NCBI RefSeq assembly: GCF_005434975.1
Contig: NZ_SKCJ01000001.1
Span: 1,374,001-1,438,000 of the forward strand
Source: Parerythrobacter lutipelagi
GTDB taxonomy: Bacteria > Pseudomonadota > Alphaproteobacteria > Sphingomonadales > Sphingomonadaceae
Length of the DNA stretch: 64,000 nucleotides
Direction: 5' to 3'
Positions 17,895 to 26,553 of the stretch are shown in pieces (the stretch's first letter is position 1; each line of letters begins with the position of its first letter). Made by a program: the position numbers and the translations under genes. The notes under the pieces were generated by a model that saw only the letters and a program-made list of their open reading frames with translations, ran no database searches and was not told the DNA's origin.

Positions 17895-18694
17895 CCACCG
17901 GTACGCTTGCGCTTTCGTCCGCCATTTCCGGGGCTCTCCTGACAGCCGATCCCACTGGTAAAGTGTTCGCGGCGCGCCAGGTCGCGCGCAACTGGCGGCT
18001 CGGGCGGCTGGCATATCGGTTCGATGGAGCCATGCCTGATCGGCCAGCATGGCCTGACCGGCCCGAGCTGTGCCAGCCGCGCGATATGCCCAGACGAGGC
18101 AAGGGCGGATCCGAGCGCGGCCGCATCGCGTTATGGCATGCGCTGGCGCATATTGAGTTTGTCGCGATCGATCTGGCGCTCGACATCGTTGGCCGGTTCG
18201 GCGCAGCAATGGGGCGCAGGTTTGTCGATGATTTCCTGTCCGTGGCCGCCGACGAGGCCATGCATTTCGCTTTGCTCGACCGGAAATTGCGCTCACTCGG
18301 AAGCCACTATGGCGCGCTGCCGGCCCATGAAGGCTTGTGGCAGGCAGCGGAGGAAACGCGTCATGACGTCGCCGCCCGATTGGCGATCGTCCCGATGGTC
18401 CTCGAAGCACGCGGACTCGATGTCACTCCGGCGATGATTGCCAGGGTGCGGGACCAAGGTGACGCAAATGGGGCCAAATTGCTCGAGCGAATCCTTGACG
18501 ACGAAATTCGTCATGTCGGTTTCGGCACAAAGCACTTTCTGAGCATTTGCGAGATGCGACGGCTTGTTCCCCAGAATCACTGGAAAACCCTCGTAAAAAC
18601 GTATTTTCGTGGAGCGATAAAGCCGCCATTCAACGACTCGGCGCGGTTCGCAGCCGGTTTGTCGCGAGACTTCTATGAAAGCCTTGCGTCCTGA
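17891..18694 (+). CDS. DUF455-family ferritin-like protein
   Basis: A 267-residue alpha-helical protein of the DUF455 family, related to ferritin-like di-iron proteins. Candidate metal ligands appear in WHALAHIEFVAIDLALD, VAADEAMHFALLDRKL, WQAAEETRHDVAARL and LDDEIRHVGFGTKHF, the repeated Glu-x-x-His pattern of the fold. The start is TTG at 17891, overlapping the bcp stop, which implies coupling with a peroxiredoxin and is compatible with a redox or tRNA-modification (MiaE-like) role. The reaction is unknown. Confidence 0.85.
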   Translation: MTTGTLALSSAISGALLTADPTGKVFAARQVARNWRLGRLAYRFDGAMPDRPAWPDRPELCQPRDMPRRGKGGSERGRIALWHALAHIEFVAIDLALDIVGRFGAAMGRRFVDDFLSVAADEAMHFALLDRKLRSLGSHYGALPAHEGLWQAAEETRHDVAARLAIVPMVLEARGLDVTPAMIARVRDQGDANGAKLLERILDDEIRHVGFGTKHFLSICEMRRLVPQNHWKTLVKTYFRGAIKPPFNDSARFAAGLSRDFYESLAS

Positions 18695-18723
18695 TAATTT
18701 AGCGTCAAACCCACAATACACAT

Positions 18724-18745
18724 CGTCACAAAAGGTTCCGTGACG
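18724..18745. repeat. Inverted repeat CGTCAC-10 bp-GTGACG before the M23 peptidase gene
   Basis: Lies in the 109 bp AT-richer gap between the DUF455 gene and the M23 peptidase, followed by ATAAAAAATTG. The symmetry suits an operator, or a weak terminator for the upstream operon. No T-run follows on the plus strand. Confidence 0.3.
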
Positions 18746-18803
18746 ATAAAAAATTGTCGCATGACGGCCCGCGGGATCGGGCAAAAAACATAAGGACGGG
18801 TCA

Positions 18804-19508
18804 TTGGTAGTTAACACGATTTCACGCGCTGCGAAGGCGATAGGTATTGCGCTCGTGGGGTTTGCCTCACTCGCAGCGCAGCCAGCTCTCGCCAATACCA
18901 GTGCAGCCAATGCTGCTGATATCACCGCACCGGTCAAGGAAGCTGGCCAGGCAGGTATAACCGGCGGCGATGAAGACTTCAGCCAGCTTTTCACGCAGTG
19001 GGAAACGCTCGATGGTGCGACAGATCGTCGGGCACCCAAGGCTGCCGTGTCGGTTGCTGTGCCTTCGCGTATGCCGCTCGATAATTCGGTCCTCACCAGT
19101 GACTATGGCATGCGGACCCATCCCGTGCTCGGCGGCCGCCGTTCGCACAAAGGCGTGGATCTTTCCGCTCCTACCGGCACGCCGGTTTATGCGACCGCTG
19201 ATGGCGTGGTGAGCCGGGCCGATCGCTTCAGCAGCTACGGCCTGTACATCTCGATCGAGCATGGCGGCAAACTGCAGACGCGCTTCGCCCACCTGTCGCG
19301 CCTGAACGTTTCTGCCGGTCAACAGATCAAGAAAGGCGAGCTCATCGGATTTGTTGGCTCCACTGGCCGCTCCACCGGGCCGCACCTGCATTATGAAGTG
19401 CGCGTCGATGGCAAAGCGGTCAATCCGATCCCCTACATGGTGGAAAGCGATGCCCAGCAGGCTTACGCGCTGGACCGTGGCACCGGCGGCCAGGGCGGCC
19501 CGGAATAA
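18804..19508 (+). CDS. M23-family peptidoglycan endopeptidase, exported
   Basis: A 234-residue periplasmic protein. A signal peptide (IGIALVGFASLAAQPALA) ends near residue 30, followed by a short linker and a LytM domain from about 100. Zinc ligands and catalytic residues are present: HKGVD (His115, Asp119), FAHLS (His163) and GPHLH (His196). It is therefore probably an active DD-endopeptidase and not a degenerate activator. The start is TTG with AAGGA 7 nt upstream. A terminator follows at once. Confidence 0.9.
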   Translation: MVVNTISRAAKAIGIALVGFASLAAQPALANTSAANAADITAPVKEAGQAGITGGDEDFSQLFTQWETLDGATDRRAPKAAVSVAVPSRMPLDNSVLTSDYGMRTHPVLGGRRSHKGVDLSAPTGTPVYATADGVVSRADRFSSYGLYISIEHGGKLQTRFAHLSRLNVSAGQQIKKGELIGFVGSTGRSTGPHLHYEVRVDGKAVNPIPYMVESDAQQAYALDRGTGGQGGPE

Positions 19509-19544
19509 TCCTGCCAACATATTGGTCGCTAGCGGCCAAAGCTG

Positions 19545-19574
19545 AGGGCGGCGGAGCGATCCGGCGCCCTTTTT
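19545..19574 (+). terminator. Rho-independent terminator after the M23 peptidase gene
   Basis: AGGGCG pairs with CGCCCT over a 14-nt loop, followed by five T including the last stem base. Confidence 0.75.
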
Positions 19575-19655
19575 GCTTGCCGCAACTGGCAGGAACGGTA
19601 GGTTTCGTCTCACAACCAATCGGCCCGACAGAGGCCCGAAGGGAGAGATTCGACT

Positions 19656-21197
19656 ATGCACCCGATCCTGCACGCGCAGTCCAAGCCAGATCATCCGGCC
19701 GTCATCATGGGCGGAAGCGGCGAAACCATTACCTACGGTGAAATGGACGCATCGGCGAACCGGTTTGCGCATCTTCTGCGCGCACGGGGACTGCAGCCGG
19801 ACGATGCCTACGGTGTATTGCTCGAGAACCACCCGCGCTTTTTCGATATCATCTGGGGTTCTCAGCGGTCGGGTTGCCTGATGGTGCCGATCTCGACCAG
19901 GCTGACCGTGCCCGAGATCGCCTATATCCTTGAAGACAGCGGCTCGAAGCTGCTCATAACTTCGCGCAAGTTCGACGACGTCTTGCCCGGTATCCGCGAA
20001 GCCTGCCCCGACCTGCCGATCCTGGTGATTGGCGGCGCAGGCGAGGAAGATTTCGAAGCAGCGCTCGCCGCGCAGCCCGCTGAACCAATCGCAGACCAGG
20101 CCTCGGGGCTCGCGATGCTTTACAGTTCCGGCACCACAGGGCGGCCGAAAGGCGTGCGCCCGAAGCCGCCGCAAGATCCGGCTGTGACGGCCCCGGTCCC
20201 GCTGATCGCCCTCGCCACGATGGGTGCAGGCATGCCGAGCGATGGGAGCATGGTCTATCTGTCGCCGGCACCGCTCTATCATGCAGCGCCAATGGGCTGG
20301 TGTTCATGCGTCCACCGGCTCGGCGGCACGGTCGTGATGATGGAGAAATTCGATCCGGAAGACGCGCTCCGGATGATCGAGAAGTATCAGGTCACCGACA
20401 GCCAATGGGTGCCCACGCATTTCGTGCGGATGCTCAAGCTCCCGCCAGAAGTGCGCACGAAATTCGATCTTTCGTCGCACCAGCGCGCGATGCACGCGGC
20501 GGCTCCGTGCCCGATCCCGGTCAAGCGCGAGATGATCGAATGGTGGGGCCCCATCATCCTGGAATATTATGCCGGATCAGAGGGCATCGGCATGACCATG
20601 ACAGGCAGCGAAGCCTGGCTTGCCCATCCCGGCTCGGTCGGCCCGACAATATACGGCAAGCTGCATATCTGCGGGCCCGACGGCGAAGAGGTGCCGACCG
20701 GGCAAGACGGACTGATCTATTTCGAGAACGATATCCTGCCGACCTATCACAACGATCCGGGCAAGACCGCCGATGCGATGCATCCCAAGGGCTGGATGAC
20801 GCTCGGCGATATCGGTCATCTCGACGAGGACGGCTTTCTTTACCTGACCGATCGCAAGAGCCACATGATCATCTCGGGCGGGGTCAACATCTATCCGCAG
20901 GAGATCGAAAACCTCCTGATCACGCACGACAAGGTGATGGATGCGGCAGTGATCGGTGCGCCATGCCCCGATCTGGGCGAAAAGGTTGTCGCAGTGGTCC
21001 AACCGCTGGACATGGCCGATGCGGGTGCTGCGCTGGAGGATGAGCTGCGCGATTTCCTCGATGGTCAGCTGTCGCGGATCAAATTGCCGCGTTTGTATGA
21101 TTTCCGGCCTGAATTGCCGCGCGAGGCGAACGGCAAGCTCTACAAGCGTGAACTGCGGGACGAATTCGCCGCCAAGGCGGAAGCGGCAGAGCAATGA
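19656..21197 (+). CDS. Acyl-CoA synthetase (AMP-forming, ANL superfamily)
   Basis: Activates a carboxylic acid to its CoA thioester via an acyl-adenylate. The 513-residue protein has the P-loop-like A3 motif LYSSGTTGRPKGV, the A5 region EYYAGSEGIGMT, the A8 motif LGDIGHLDEDGFLYLTDRK followed by ISGGVNIYPQEIEN, and the C-terminal lysine motif LPREANGKLYKRELR. GGGAG lies before the ATG. Its stop overlaps the P450 start, so ligase, P450 and SDR form a three-gene coupled operon. The acid substrate is unknown; a terpenoid, steroid or fatty acid is possible. Confidence 0.92.
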   Translation: MHPILHAQSKPDHPAVIMGGSGETITYGEMDASANRFAHLLRARGLQPDDAYGVLLENHPRFFDIIWGSQRSGCLMVPISTRLTVPEIAYILEDSGSKLLITSRKFDDVLPGIREACPDLPILVIGGAGEEDFEAALAAQPAEPIADQASGLAMLYSSGTTGRPKGVRPKPPQDPAVTAPVPLIALATMGAGMPSDGSMVYLSPAPLYHAAPMGWCSCVHRLGGTVVMMEKFDPEDALRMIEKYQVTDSQWVPTHFVRMLKLPPEVRTKFDLSSHQRAMHAAAPCPIPVKREMIEWWGPIILEYYAGSEGIGMTMTGSEAWLAHPGSVGPTIYGKLHICGPDGEEVPTGQDGLIYFENDILPTYHNDPGKTADAMHPKGWMTLGDIGHLDEDGFLYLTDRKSHMIISGGVNIYPQEIENLLITHDKVMDAAVIGAPCPDLGEKVVAVVQPLDMADAGAALEDELRDFLDGQLSRIKLPRLYDFRPELPREANGKLYKRELRDEFAAKAEAAEQ

Positions 21198-22507
21198 CAG
21201 CGCTCGGCAAGCCGGTGCTCGATCCGGCAACGGCCCGGGCGGTGATCGACCCGCAAAGCTACGCTGCATGGGATCCGCTGCTCGACACCTTCGACCGGCT
21301 GCGCGAAGAGACGCCGATTGCGTGGGTCGAAGCCGATGAGGAGTTCGTCCATCCGCCATTCTGGCTGGTGACGCGGTACGATGATGTGATGCGCATTTCG
21401 AAGGACAATGCGACATTCCTCAACAACCCGCGAACGGTGGTTTTCTCGCTGACCGAGGGAATCGAGTTCGCCAAGCAGTTCAGCGGCGGAAGCGAGCATA
21501 TGGTCGCCTCGCTCGTCACCTTCGATGCGCCCGTTCACATGAAGTATCGCAAGCTGACGCAGGACTGGTTCATGCCCAAGAACCTGCGCGGGATCGAAGA
21601 TGAAATACGGGCAATCGCGCATTCGACGGTCGACCGGATGCTGGAAGCAGGATCGGAAATCGATTTCTGCAAGCTCGTCTCGCAGCCCTATCCGCTCCAT
21701 GTGGTGATGCAAATACTCGGCGTGCCGGAGGAAGATGAGCAGCGCATGCTTACTCTCACACAGCAGATGTTCGGCGGCTCCGACGAAGATCTCAACCAGT
21801 CCGGGATGAAAGACCTGCCGCCGGAGATGATCACTCAGATCGTGGCCGGAGCGGTGCGGGACTTCGAGGCCTATTTCGCCAAGCTGACAGCAGAGAAACG
21901 CGCCAACCCGACCGGTGACGTGGCCAGCACTATCGCAAATGCGGTGGTCGACGGTGAACCGCTCAACGACCGCGACATGATGGGATACTACATCATCGTT
22001 GCCGCTGCGGGCCACGATACGACCTCTGCCAGCACCGCAGGTGCGATGCTCGCCTTGGCGCAGGATCCTGAGCAATGGACCAGGGTAAAGGCCGACCGCT
22101 CGCTACTGCCGGGGATTGTCGAGGAGGCGATCCGCTGGACCAGCCCGGTGCAGCATTTCATGCGCACGGCAGCCGAAGATACCGAAATCGGCGGGCAGGC
22201 GATTGCCAAGGGTGACTGGCTGATGATCAACTATGTCGCGGCGAACCACGACCCGGGCGTGTTCGACAATCCGCGCCAGTTCGATGCGGCGCGCAGCCCC
22301 AATCGCCACCTCGCTTTCGGGGCCGGTGCGCACCAATGCCTCGGATTGCACCTGGCACGTCTGGAAATGCGCATCCTGTTCGAAACGTTGCTCGACCGGA
22401 TCGAGTCAGTCGAACTCGCGGGCGAGTATGCGCGTTCGAAATCGACCTTTGTCGGCGGGCTCAAGACGCTCCCGCTCAGGATCACCGCAGAACCGGCAAC
22501 ATCATGA
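21194..22507 (+). CDS. Cytochrome P450
   Basis: A 437-residue soluble bacterial P450 that needs a separate ferredoxin and reductase. Seen directly: I-helix oxygen-activation motif AAAGHDTTSAS, K-helix EEAIRW, and the heme-ligand loop HLAFGAGAHQCLG with cysteine 382. No membrane anchor. Its ATG overlaps the ligase stop and its TGA overlaps the SDR ATG, so it probably hydroxylates the same substrate that the ligase activates and the SDR oxidises. No ferredoxin gene is adjacent. The CYP family cannot be assigned by eye. Confidence 0.95.
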   Translation: MTALGKPVLDPATARAVIDPQSYAAWDPLLDTFDRLREETPIAWVEADEEFVHPPFWLVTRYDDVMRISKDNATFLNNPRTVVFSLTEGIEFAKQFSGGSEHMVASLVTFDAPVHMKYRKLTQDWFMPKNLRGIEDEIRAIAHSTVDRMLEAGSEIDFCKLVSQPYPLHVVMQILGVPEEDEQRMLTLTQQMFGGSDEDLNQSGMKDLPPEMITQIVAGAVRDFEAYFAKLTAEKRANPTGDVASTIANAVVDGEPLNDRDMMGYYIIVAAAGHDTTSASTAGAMLALAQDPEQWTRVKADRSLLPGIVEEAIRWTSPVQHFMRTAAEDTEIGGQAIAKGDWLMINYVAANHDPGVFDNPRQFDAARSPNRHLAFGAGAHQCLGLHLARLEMRILFETLLDRIESVELAGEYARSKSTFVGGLKTLPLRITAEPATS

Positions 22508-23241
22508 GCGACCCGCTCGATTTCGCCAGCAAGGCTGTGCTGGTGGTCGGCGGCTCCAGCGGGATCGGCAATGGCATTGCCCAAGCGTTCCGCGCGAGGG
22601 GAGCCGAAGTCCATGTCTGGGGCACGCGGCGGTCCGCTTCGGACTATGCCGACGAAGCCGGGTCCGATCTCAGCGGACTGCACTATTCGCAGGTCGATGT
22701 GTCCGATCCTGCGCAGGTCGATGCTGCCCCTGTCTACGCGTCGCTGGATGTGTGCGTGCTGTGCCAGGGCGCGGTCGAATATGGGCGCGCGGAATTCGAG
22801 CGTGAAGGGTGGGACAGGGTCGTCCAGGTCAATCTCAATTCGGTCATGGACTGCGCCCGCAAGCATCGCGCCGCTCTCGGCGCGGCCGGTGGCTCGCTTC
22901 AGATCGTCAGTTCCACTGCGGGCTATCACGCGACCATCGGGAACCCGGCCTATGGCGCATCGAAAGCTGCCGCCATTGCGCTGGTGCGCAATCTTGCTGC
23001 TGCATGGGCGCGTGAGGGGATCAGGGTCAATGGGATCGCTCCGGGGTTTGTTGCCACCAAGATGACCAGGGTCACGACCGACAATCCTGAGCGGCTCGAA
23101 GGAGCGCTCAAGCGTATTCCGCTGCGGCGGATGGGCGAACCATCGGAGATGGCCGGTGCATCACTGTTTCTCGCCTCACCTCTTGCGTCTTACATCCTTG
23201 GTCAAACACTCGTCGTCGATGGCGGGCTGACGCTGCAGTAA
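22504..23241 (+). CDS. Short-chain dehydrogenase/reductase
   Basis: A 245-residue classical SDR. The dinucleotide-binding motif is VGGSSGIGNG (residues 15-24), the catalytic serine is about 137, and Tyr150 and Lys154 are in PAYGASKAA. The ATG at 22504 overlaps the P450 stop; a longer in-frame start lies inside the P450 gene and was rejected. Likely oxidises the alcohol made by the P450. A hairpin follows at 23,275. Confidence 0.93.
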   Translation: MSDPLDFASKAVLVVGGSSGIGNGIAQAFRARGAEVHVWGTRRSASDYADEAGSDLSGLHYSQVDVSDPAQVDAAPVYASLDVCVLCQGAVEYGRAEFEREGWDRVVQVNLNSVMDCARKHRAALGAAGGSLQIVSSTAGYHATIGNPAYGASKAAAIALVRNLAAAWAREGIRVNGIAPGFVATKMTRVTTDNPERLEGALKRIPLRRMGEPSEMAGASLFLASPLASYILGQTLVVDGGLTLQ

Positions 23242-23274
23242 TCAGCGCGGGAAAACTCTGGCCGCGCTCCGAAA

Positions 23275-23297
23275 ACCGGCATCCGCCGGTCCGATTT
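23275..23297 (+). terminator. Probable terminator of the ligase-P450-SDR operon
   Basis: ACCGGC pairs with GCCGGT over a 4-nt loop, then CCGATTTT. The T-run is short and displaced, so efficiency is uncertain. Confidence 0.5.
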
Positions 23298-23335
23298 TCC
23301 TACCGGATCACCATGATTTCTGCTACATAATTGAC

Positions 23336-23401
23336 ATGGAAAAACACGATGTTTTCAAGGCGGTCGATCTGTTCGGCACGCCTGCTGGAGTTCGCCTATG
23401 A
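23336..23401 (+). other. 21-codon ORF overlapping the YqiJ start
   Basis: Reads MEKHDVFKAVDLFGTPAGVRL; its TGA overlaps the yqiJ-like ATG as ATGA. CATAAT at 23,326-23,331 could be a -10 box placing the transcript start close to this ATG. No ribosome-binding site precedes it, so it would have to be leaderless. It may be a coupled upstream peptide or chance. Confidence 0.25.
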
Positions 23402-24030
23402 CGTGGCTCGCGGATTACAATATGCCGTTCGCGATTGCGCTCGGAGTGATGCTCGTGATCGCGCTGCTTCAGATCGTCGGAGTCGGGGATTTCTTCGACA
23501 CGGATGTCGATCTGGAGGCCGATTTCGATGCGTCGGGTGCTGCCGGAATGGGCGGAGCTCTGACGACGCTGCTCGGCATCGGGCAGGTGCCGTTCTTCGT
23601 CTGGCTCGTGGCGTTCCTGTTCCTGTTTGCCGGCATAGGTTTCGGGATTCAGGGTCTTGCCGACAGCTTGCTGGGGGCGCCGTTCGACCCGTTGCTGGCA
23701 TCGGTTCTGGCGCTTGTCGCGACCTTGCCGGTGACAGCGACGCTGGTGCGTCCACTCGGGCGGATCATGCCGCAGGACGAGACCAGCGCCGTCGGCCTCG
23801 ACAGCCTCGTCGGCCGGCGGGCGATCCTGTCGACCGGGCGCGCGTCACGCGGCTCGCCGGCACGGGCCAGTGTGCGTGATCGCCACGGCCATGTTCATCA
23901 CGTGATGGTCGAGCCGCACGAAGATGCGAGCGAAATGCTCGAAGGCGACGAGGTGCTGCTCGTCCGCCGCGAACGACAGTTATTCTACGCCACGGCAGTG
24001 GCTGAGCGCAGGCTTGCGCCCACGACCTGA
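23398..24030 (+). CDS. YqiJ-family inner-membrane protein with C-terminal OB-fold
   Basis: A 210-residue protein with hydrophobic segments near residues 10-30, 60-85 and 95-115, followed by a soluble C-terminal part (about 130-205) of the OB-fold/NfeD-like type, with GLDSLVGRRAILSTGRASRG and EGDEVLLVRRERQ. Such proteins partner flotillins and are thought to organise membrane microdomains. GGAG lies 7 nt before the ATG. The flotillin gene follows 37 bp later, as in yqiJ-yqiK of enterobacteria. Confidence 0.82.
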   Translation: MTWLADYNMPFAIALGVMLVIALLQIVGVGDFFDTDVDLEADFDASGAAGMGGALTTLLGIGQVPFFVWLVAFLFLFAGIGFGIQGLADSLLGAPFDPLLASVLALVATLPVTATLVRPLGRIMPQDETSAVGLDSLVGRRAILSTGRASRGSPARASVRDRHGHVHHVMVEPHEDASEMLEGDEVLLVRRERQLFYATAVAERRLAPTT

Positions 24031-24067
24031 TCACAGCTTCATCGCAGTTTGTTCACAAGGAGAAGAA

Positions 24068-25828
24068 ATGGAAGACCTGCTAAACACCGGAACAGTCATG
24101 ATCGTATCAGGGGCAGTTGCTGTCCTTGCGATCTTCATATTCCTCATCAAGCTGTACCACCGTGCATCGAAGGAAACCGCTTTCGTGCGGACCGGTGTGG
24201 GCGGTGAGAAAGTGGTGATGAATGGCGGCGCCCTGGTGCTGCCGGTCTTTCATGAAACGATGCCGGTCAACATGAACACGCTGGTGCTGTCGGTCATCCG
24301 GCGCGATGGCGAAGCGCTGATTACGCTCGACCGTCTGCGGATCGACGTAAAGGCGGAATTCTACGTCCGTGTGAAGCCCGATGCAGAAGCAATTGGCATG
24401 GCCGCGCAGACGCTGGGCCACCGCACGATGCAGCCGGAGGCGCTGAAGGATCTGGTCGAAGGCAAGTTCGTCGATGCGCTGCGCTCGGTTGCGGCTGGCA
24501 TGACAATGAACGAGCTGCATGAACAACGGGCCGATTTCGTCCAGAAAGTGCAGCAGGTTTCGTCCAGCGATCTGGCGATGAACGGGCTTGAGCTTGAATC
24601 GGTCTCGCTGACCGGTCTCGACCAGACGAGTATCGAGCATTTCAACGCGAACAACGCGTTCGACGCCGAAGGTCTGACCAAGCTGACCGAACAGATCGAA
24701 GCGCGCAAGAAACTGCGCAACGATATCGAGCAGGACACACGCGTGCAGATGGAGGCCAAGAACCTCGAAGCCGACGCCCGGTCCTTCGAGATCAGCCGCG
24801 ACACCGAATACGCCCGCTTGGGGCAGGAACGCGAAGTCGAAGTGCGCCGCGCCAGCCAGATGTCCGAGATAGCCCGTGAACAGGCGGAGCGTCAGCGCGA
24901 GGCCGATGCCGCCCGGATCGAAGCGAAAAAGCAGGTCGATGCCCAGCAGATCGAAGCTGACAGAATGGTCGAGGAAGCCCGGATCGATCAGGTCCGCGCG
25001 CTGGAAATCGCCCGGCAGGAACAGCAGATCGCAGTGCAGAACAAGTCACGCGAGGAAAGCCAGGCCAAGGCCGAAGCGGATGATGCACGCGCCAAGGCGG
25101 TCGAGGCCGAAGAGCGGGTTGCGACCGCGCGTGAAAGCGAGATCGCTGAACGCGAGAAGAAGATCGAACTGATCGAAGCGGCCAAACAGGCCGAGCGCGA
25201 CGCGATCAAGATCCGCGTCGATGCCGAGGCCGAGAAGGATGCCGCGTCCAACCGCGCTGAAGCCGCACGGCTCGAAGCATCGGGTGAGGCCGAAGCCGAA
25301 AAGCTTCGCGCAGAGGCCGCACGGGTCCGGTTCGAAGTGGAGGCAGCCGGTCAGCGCGCGATCAACGAAGCGGCAAATATCCTGTCGATGGACCAGATCA
25401 GCCTGCAGACCAAAATGGCGCTGCTCAAGGTCCTGCCCGAAGTCATCCGCGAAAGCGCGAAGCCTATGGAAGCAATCGACTCGATCAAAATCGTCCAGGT
25501 GGACGGGCTTACCAATGGCGGCTCGGGCGGCAACTCCGGTGCCGCAGGTGCCGGCGGCGGCTCAGGCAATCTCGCCACCGATGCCGTTTCCGCAGCGCTG
25601 GCTTACCGCGCGCAGGCGCCGGTTCTGGATGGCTTGATGAAAGAACTGGGTTTGGACGGCAGCTCGCTGGAAAACCTTGCCAAGGGTACGGCCATGATCG
25701 CTGACAGCGCCGAGTCAGAGGCCAAGGCTGCGCCCAAAGAGGAGGCCAAGCCCAAAAAGGCGGAACCGGCTCCAAAAGCGGAGCCCGCCGCCAGGCTGAC
25801 GAAGCCCAAGGGTGATGGAGATGCGTAA
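24068..25828 (+). CDS. yqiK: Flotillin-family (YqiK/SPFH) protein
   Basis: A 586-residue membrane scaffold protein. One N-terminal transmembrane helix (about 8-27), then the SPFH/PHB domain (about 35-215), then a long Glu/Ala-rich coiled coil (about 215-430) rich in AEAE and READ repeats, then a glycine-rich linker and a Lys/Pro/Glu-rich C-terminal tail. ATG 24068 has AAGGAG 6 nt upstream; the in-frame extension inside yqiJ was rejected. Acts with the YqiJ-like protein. A strong terminator ends the unit. Confidence 0.93.
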   Translation: MEDLLNTGTVMIVSGAVAVLAIFIFLIKLYHRASKETAFVRTGVGGEKVVMNGGALVLPVFHETMPVNMNTLVLSVIRRDGEALITLDRLRIDVKAEFYVRVKPDAEAIGMAAQTLGHRTMQPEALKDLVEGKFVDALRSVAAGMTMNELHEQRADFVQKVQQVSSSDLAMNGLELESVSLTGLDQTSIEHFNANNAFDAEGLTKLTEQIEARKKLRNDIEQDTRVQMEAKNLEADARSFEISRDTEYARLGQEREVEVRRASQMSEIAREQAERQREADAARIEAKKQVDAQQIEADRMVEEARIDQVRALEIARQEQQIAVQNKSREESQAKAEADDARAKAVEAEERVATARESEIAEREKKIELIEAAKQAERDAIKIRVDAEAEKDAASNRAEAARLEASGEAEAEKLRAEAARVRFEVEAAGQRAINEAANILSMDQISLQTKMALLKVLPEVIRESAKPMEAIDSIKIVQVDGLTNGGSGGNSGAAGAGGGSGNLATDAVSAALAYRAQAPVLDGLMKELGLDGSSLENLAKGTAMIADSAESEAKAAPKEEAKPKKAEPAPKAEPAARLTKPKGDGDA

Positions 25829-25847
25829 ACCCGCTTGAGACAGCCGG

Positions 25848-25882
25848 GAGCGCCGCGCCTACACAGCGCGGCGCTCTTTTTT
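25848..25882 (+). terminator. Strong rho-independent terminator after the flotillin gene
   Basis: An 11-bp perfect GC-rich stem (GAGCGCCGCGC/GCGCGGCGCTC) with a 7-nt loop and six T. Confidence 0.93.
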
Positions 25883-25962
25883 GGTGGATGCCTGCGACGG
25901 ATTTGGGAGGAGCTGTTGCCGACCCAATTGTAGACGTCGTCAATCTATGCGAGGCTGCAAGC

Positions 25963-26247
25963 ATGAAAAGAGACTGGCGGCTCGTCGCTACACTTCCTTT
26001 GCTTTTGGCGGCGGCAATCTTGCATATGATGCATGCGGTGAGGCTGGCCCAATGGTCCATGGCTTGGGGCGGCCATGACGAAGAAACAATGCAAGAGGTG
26101 TTCGGTGTAATTCCGCCAGCTAATTGCGCTTACGATTGTTACGGCTGGGGTACGTACCCGGGGGACTATTTTGAGTTTCCGGCGATTTTCTTTTTCCTCC
26201 TCGCTTTTTGGCTTATCGCTTGGGCTTGGTGGAAACCAAAGAATTAG
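25963..26247 (+). CDS. Small two-span membrane protein of unknown function
   Basis: 94 residues from MKRDWRLVATLPLLLAAAIL: a first membrane helix, a polar middle with GGHDEETMQEV and two cysteines in ANCAYDCYGWGTYPGDYFEF, and a second very aromatic helix ending FWLIAWAWWKPKN. GAGG lies 8 nt before the ATG; an in-frame start 75 nt upstream lacks a site. Base composition is visibly lower in GC than the neighbours, and the downstream gap is AT-rich, so recent acquisition is possible. No family recognised. Confidence 0.6.
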   Translation: MKRDWRLVATLPLLLAAAILHMMHAVRLAQWSMAWGGHDEETMQEVFGVIPPANCAYDCYGWGTYPGDYFEFPAIFFFLLAFWLIAWAWWKPKN

Positions 26248-26553
26248 CATCACCAACCGTTTGTGTTCAGGTATTGGCTACGTTGAACTTCCGTACCCCA
26301 CCCCAGAGTCGGACATTCGCCTGTCCTACAAGCGATTTGCACGATAACTTCTGCGTGCTCTTTCCCATTGTCAGCTTGCCCAAAAGGCCACGCGGTTCAC
26401 TGATTGCCTGAGTGGCACACACATTTGCCCAAAGGTCACACGTGTCGCAATAAAACCAGCCATAAATCGTTGAAAAACATCGGATTTAATGAAAAGTCAC
26501 GGGTTCGAAATGCACGAATCGTGTTCCACTCCCGGTCGTTGCAGCGGCCAGAT
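26248..26553. other. AT-rich intergenic stretch with an imperfect direct repeat
   Basis: 306 bp with no convincing gene. It holds two copies of a TTGCCCAAAaGGcCAC-like sequence at 26,376-26,391 and 26,425-26,439. It is the downstream side of two convergent genes (the small membrane protein and galU). No terminator with a good T-run was found, and no tRNA. Confidence 0.5.

Noticed and set aside
26500-26545. GGGTTCGAA resembling a tRNA T-loop
   Set aside because: The flanking bases do not pair into a T-stem and no acceptor or anticodon stem could be drawn.
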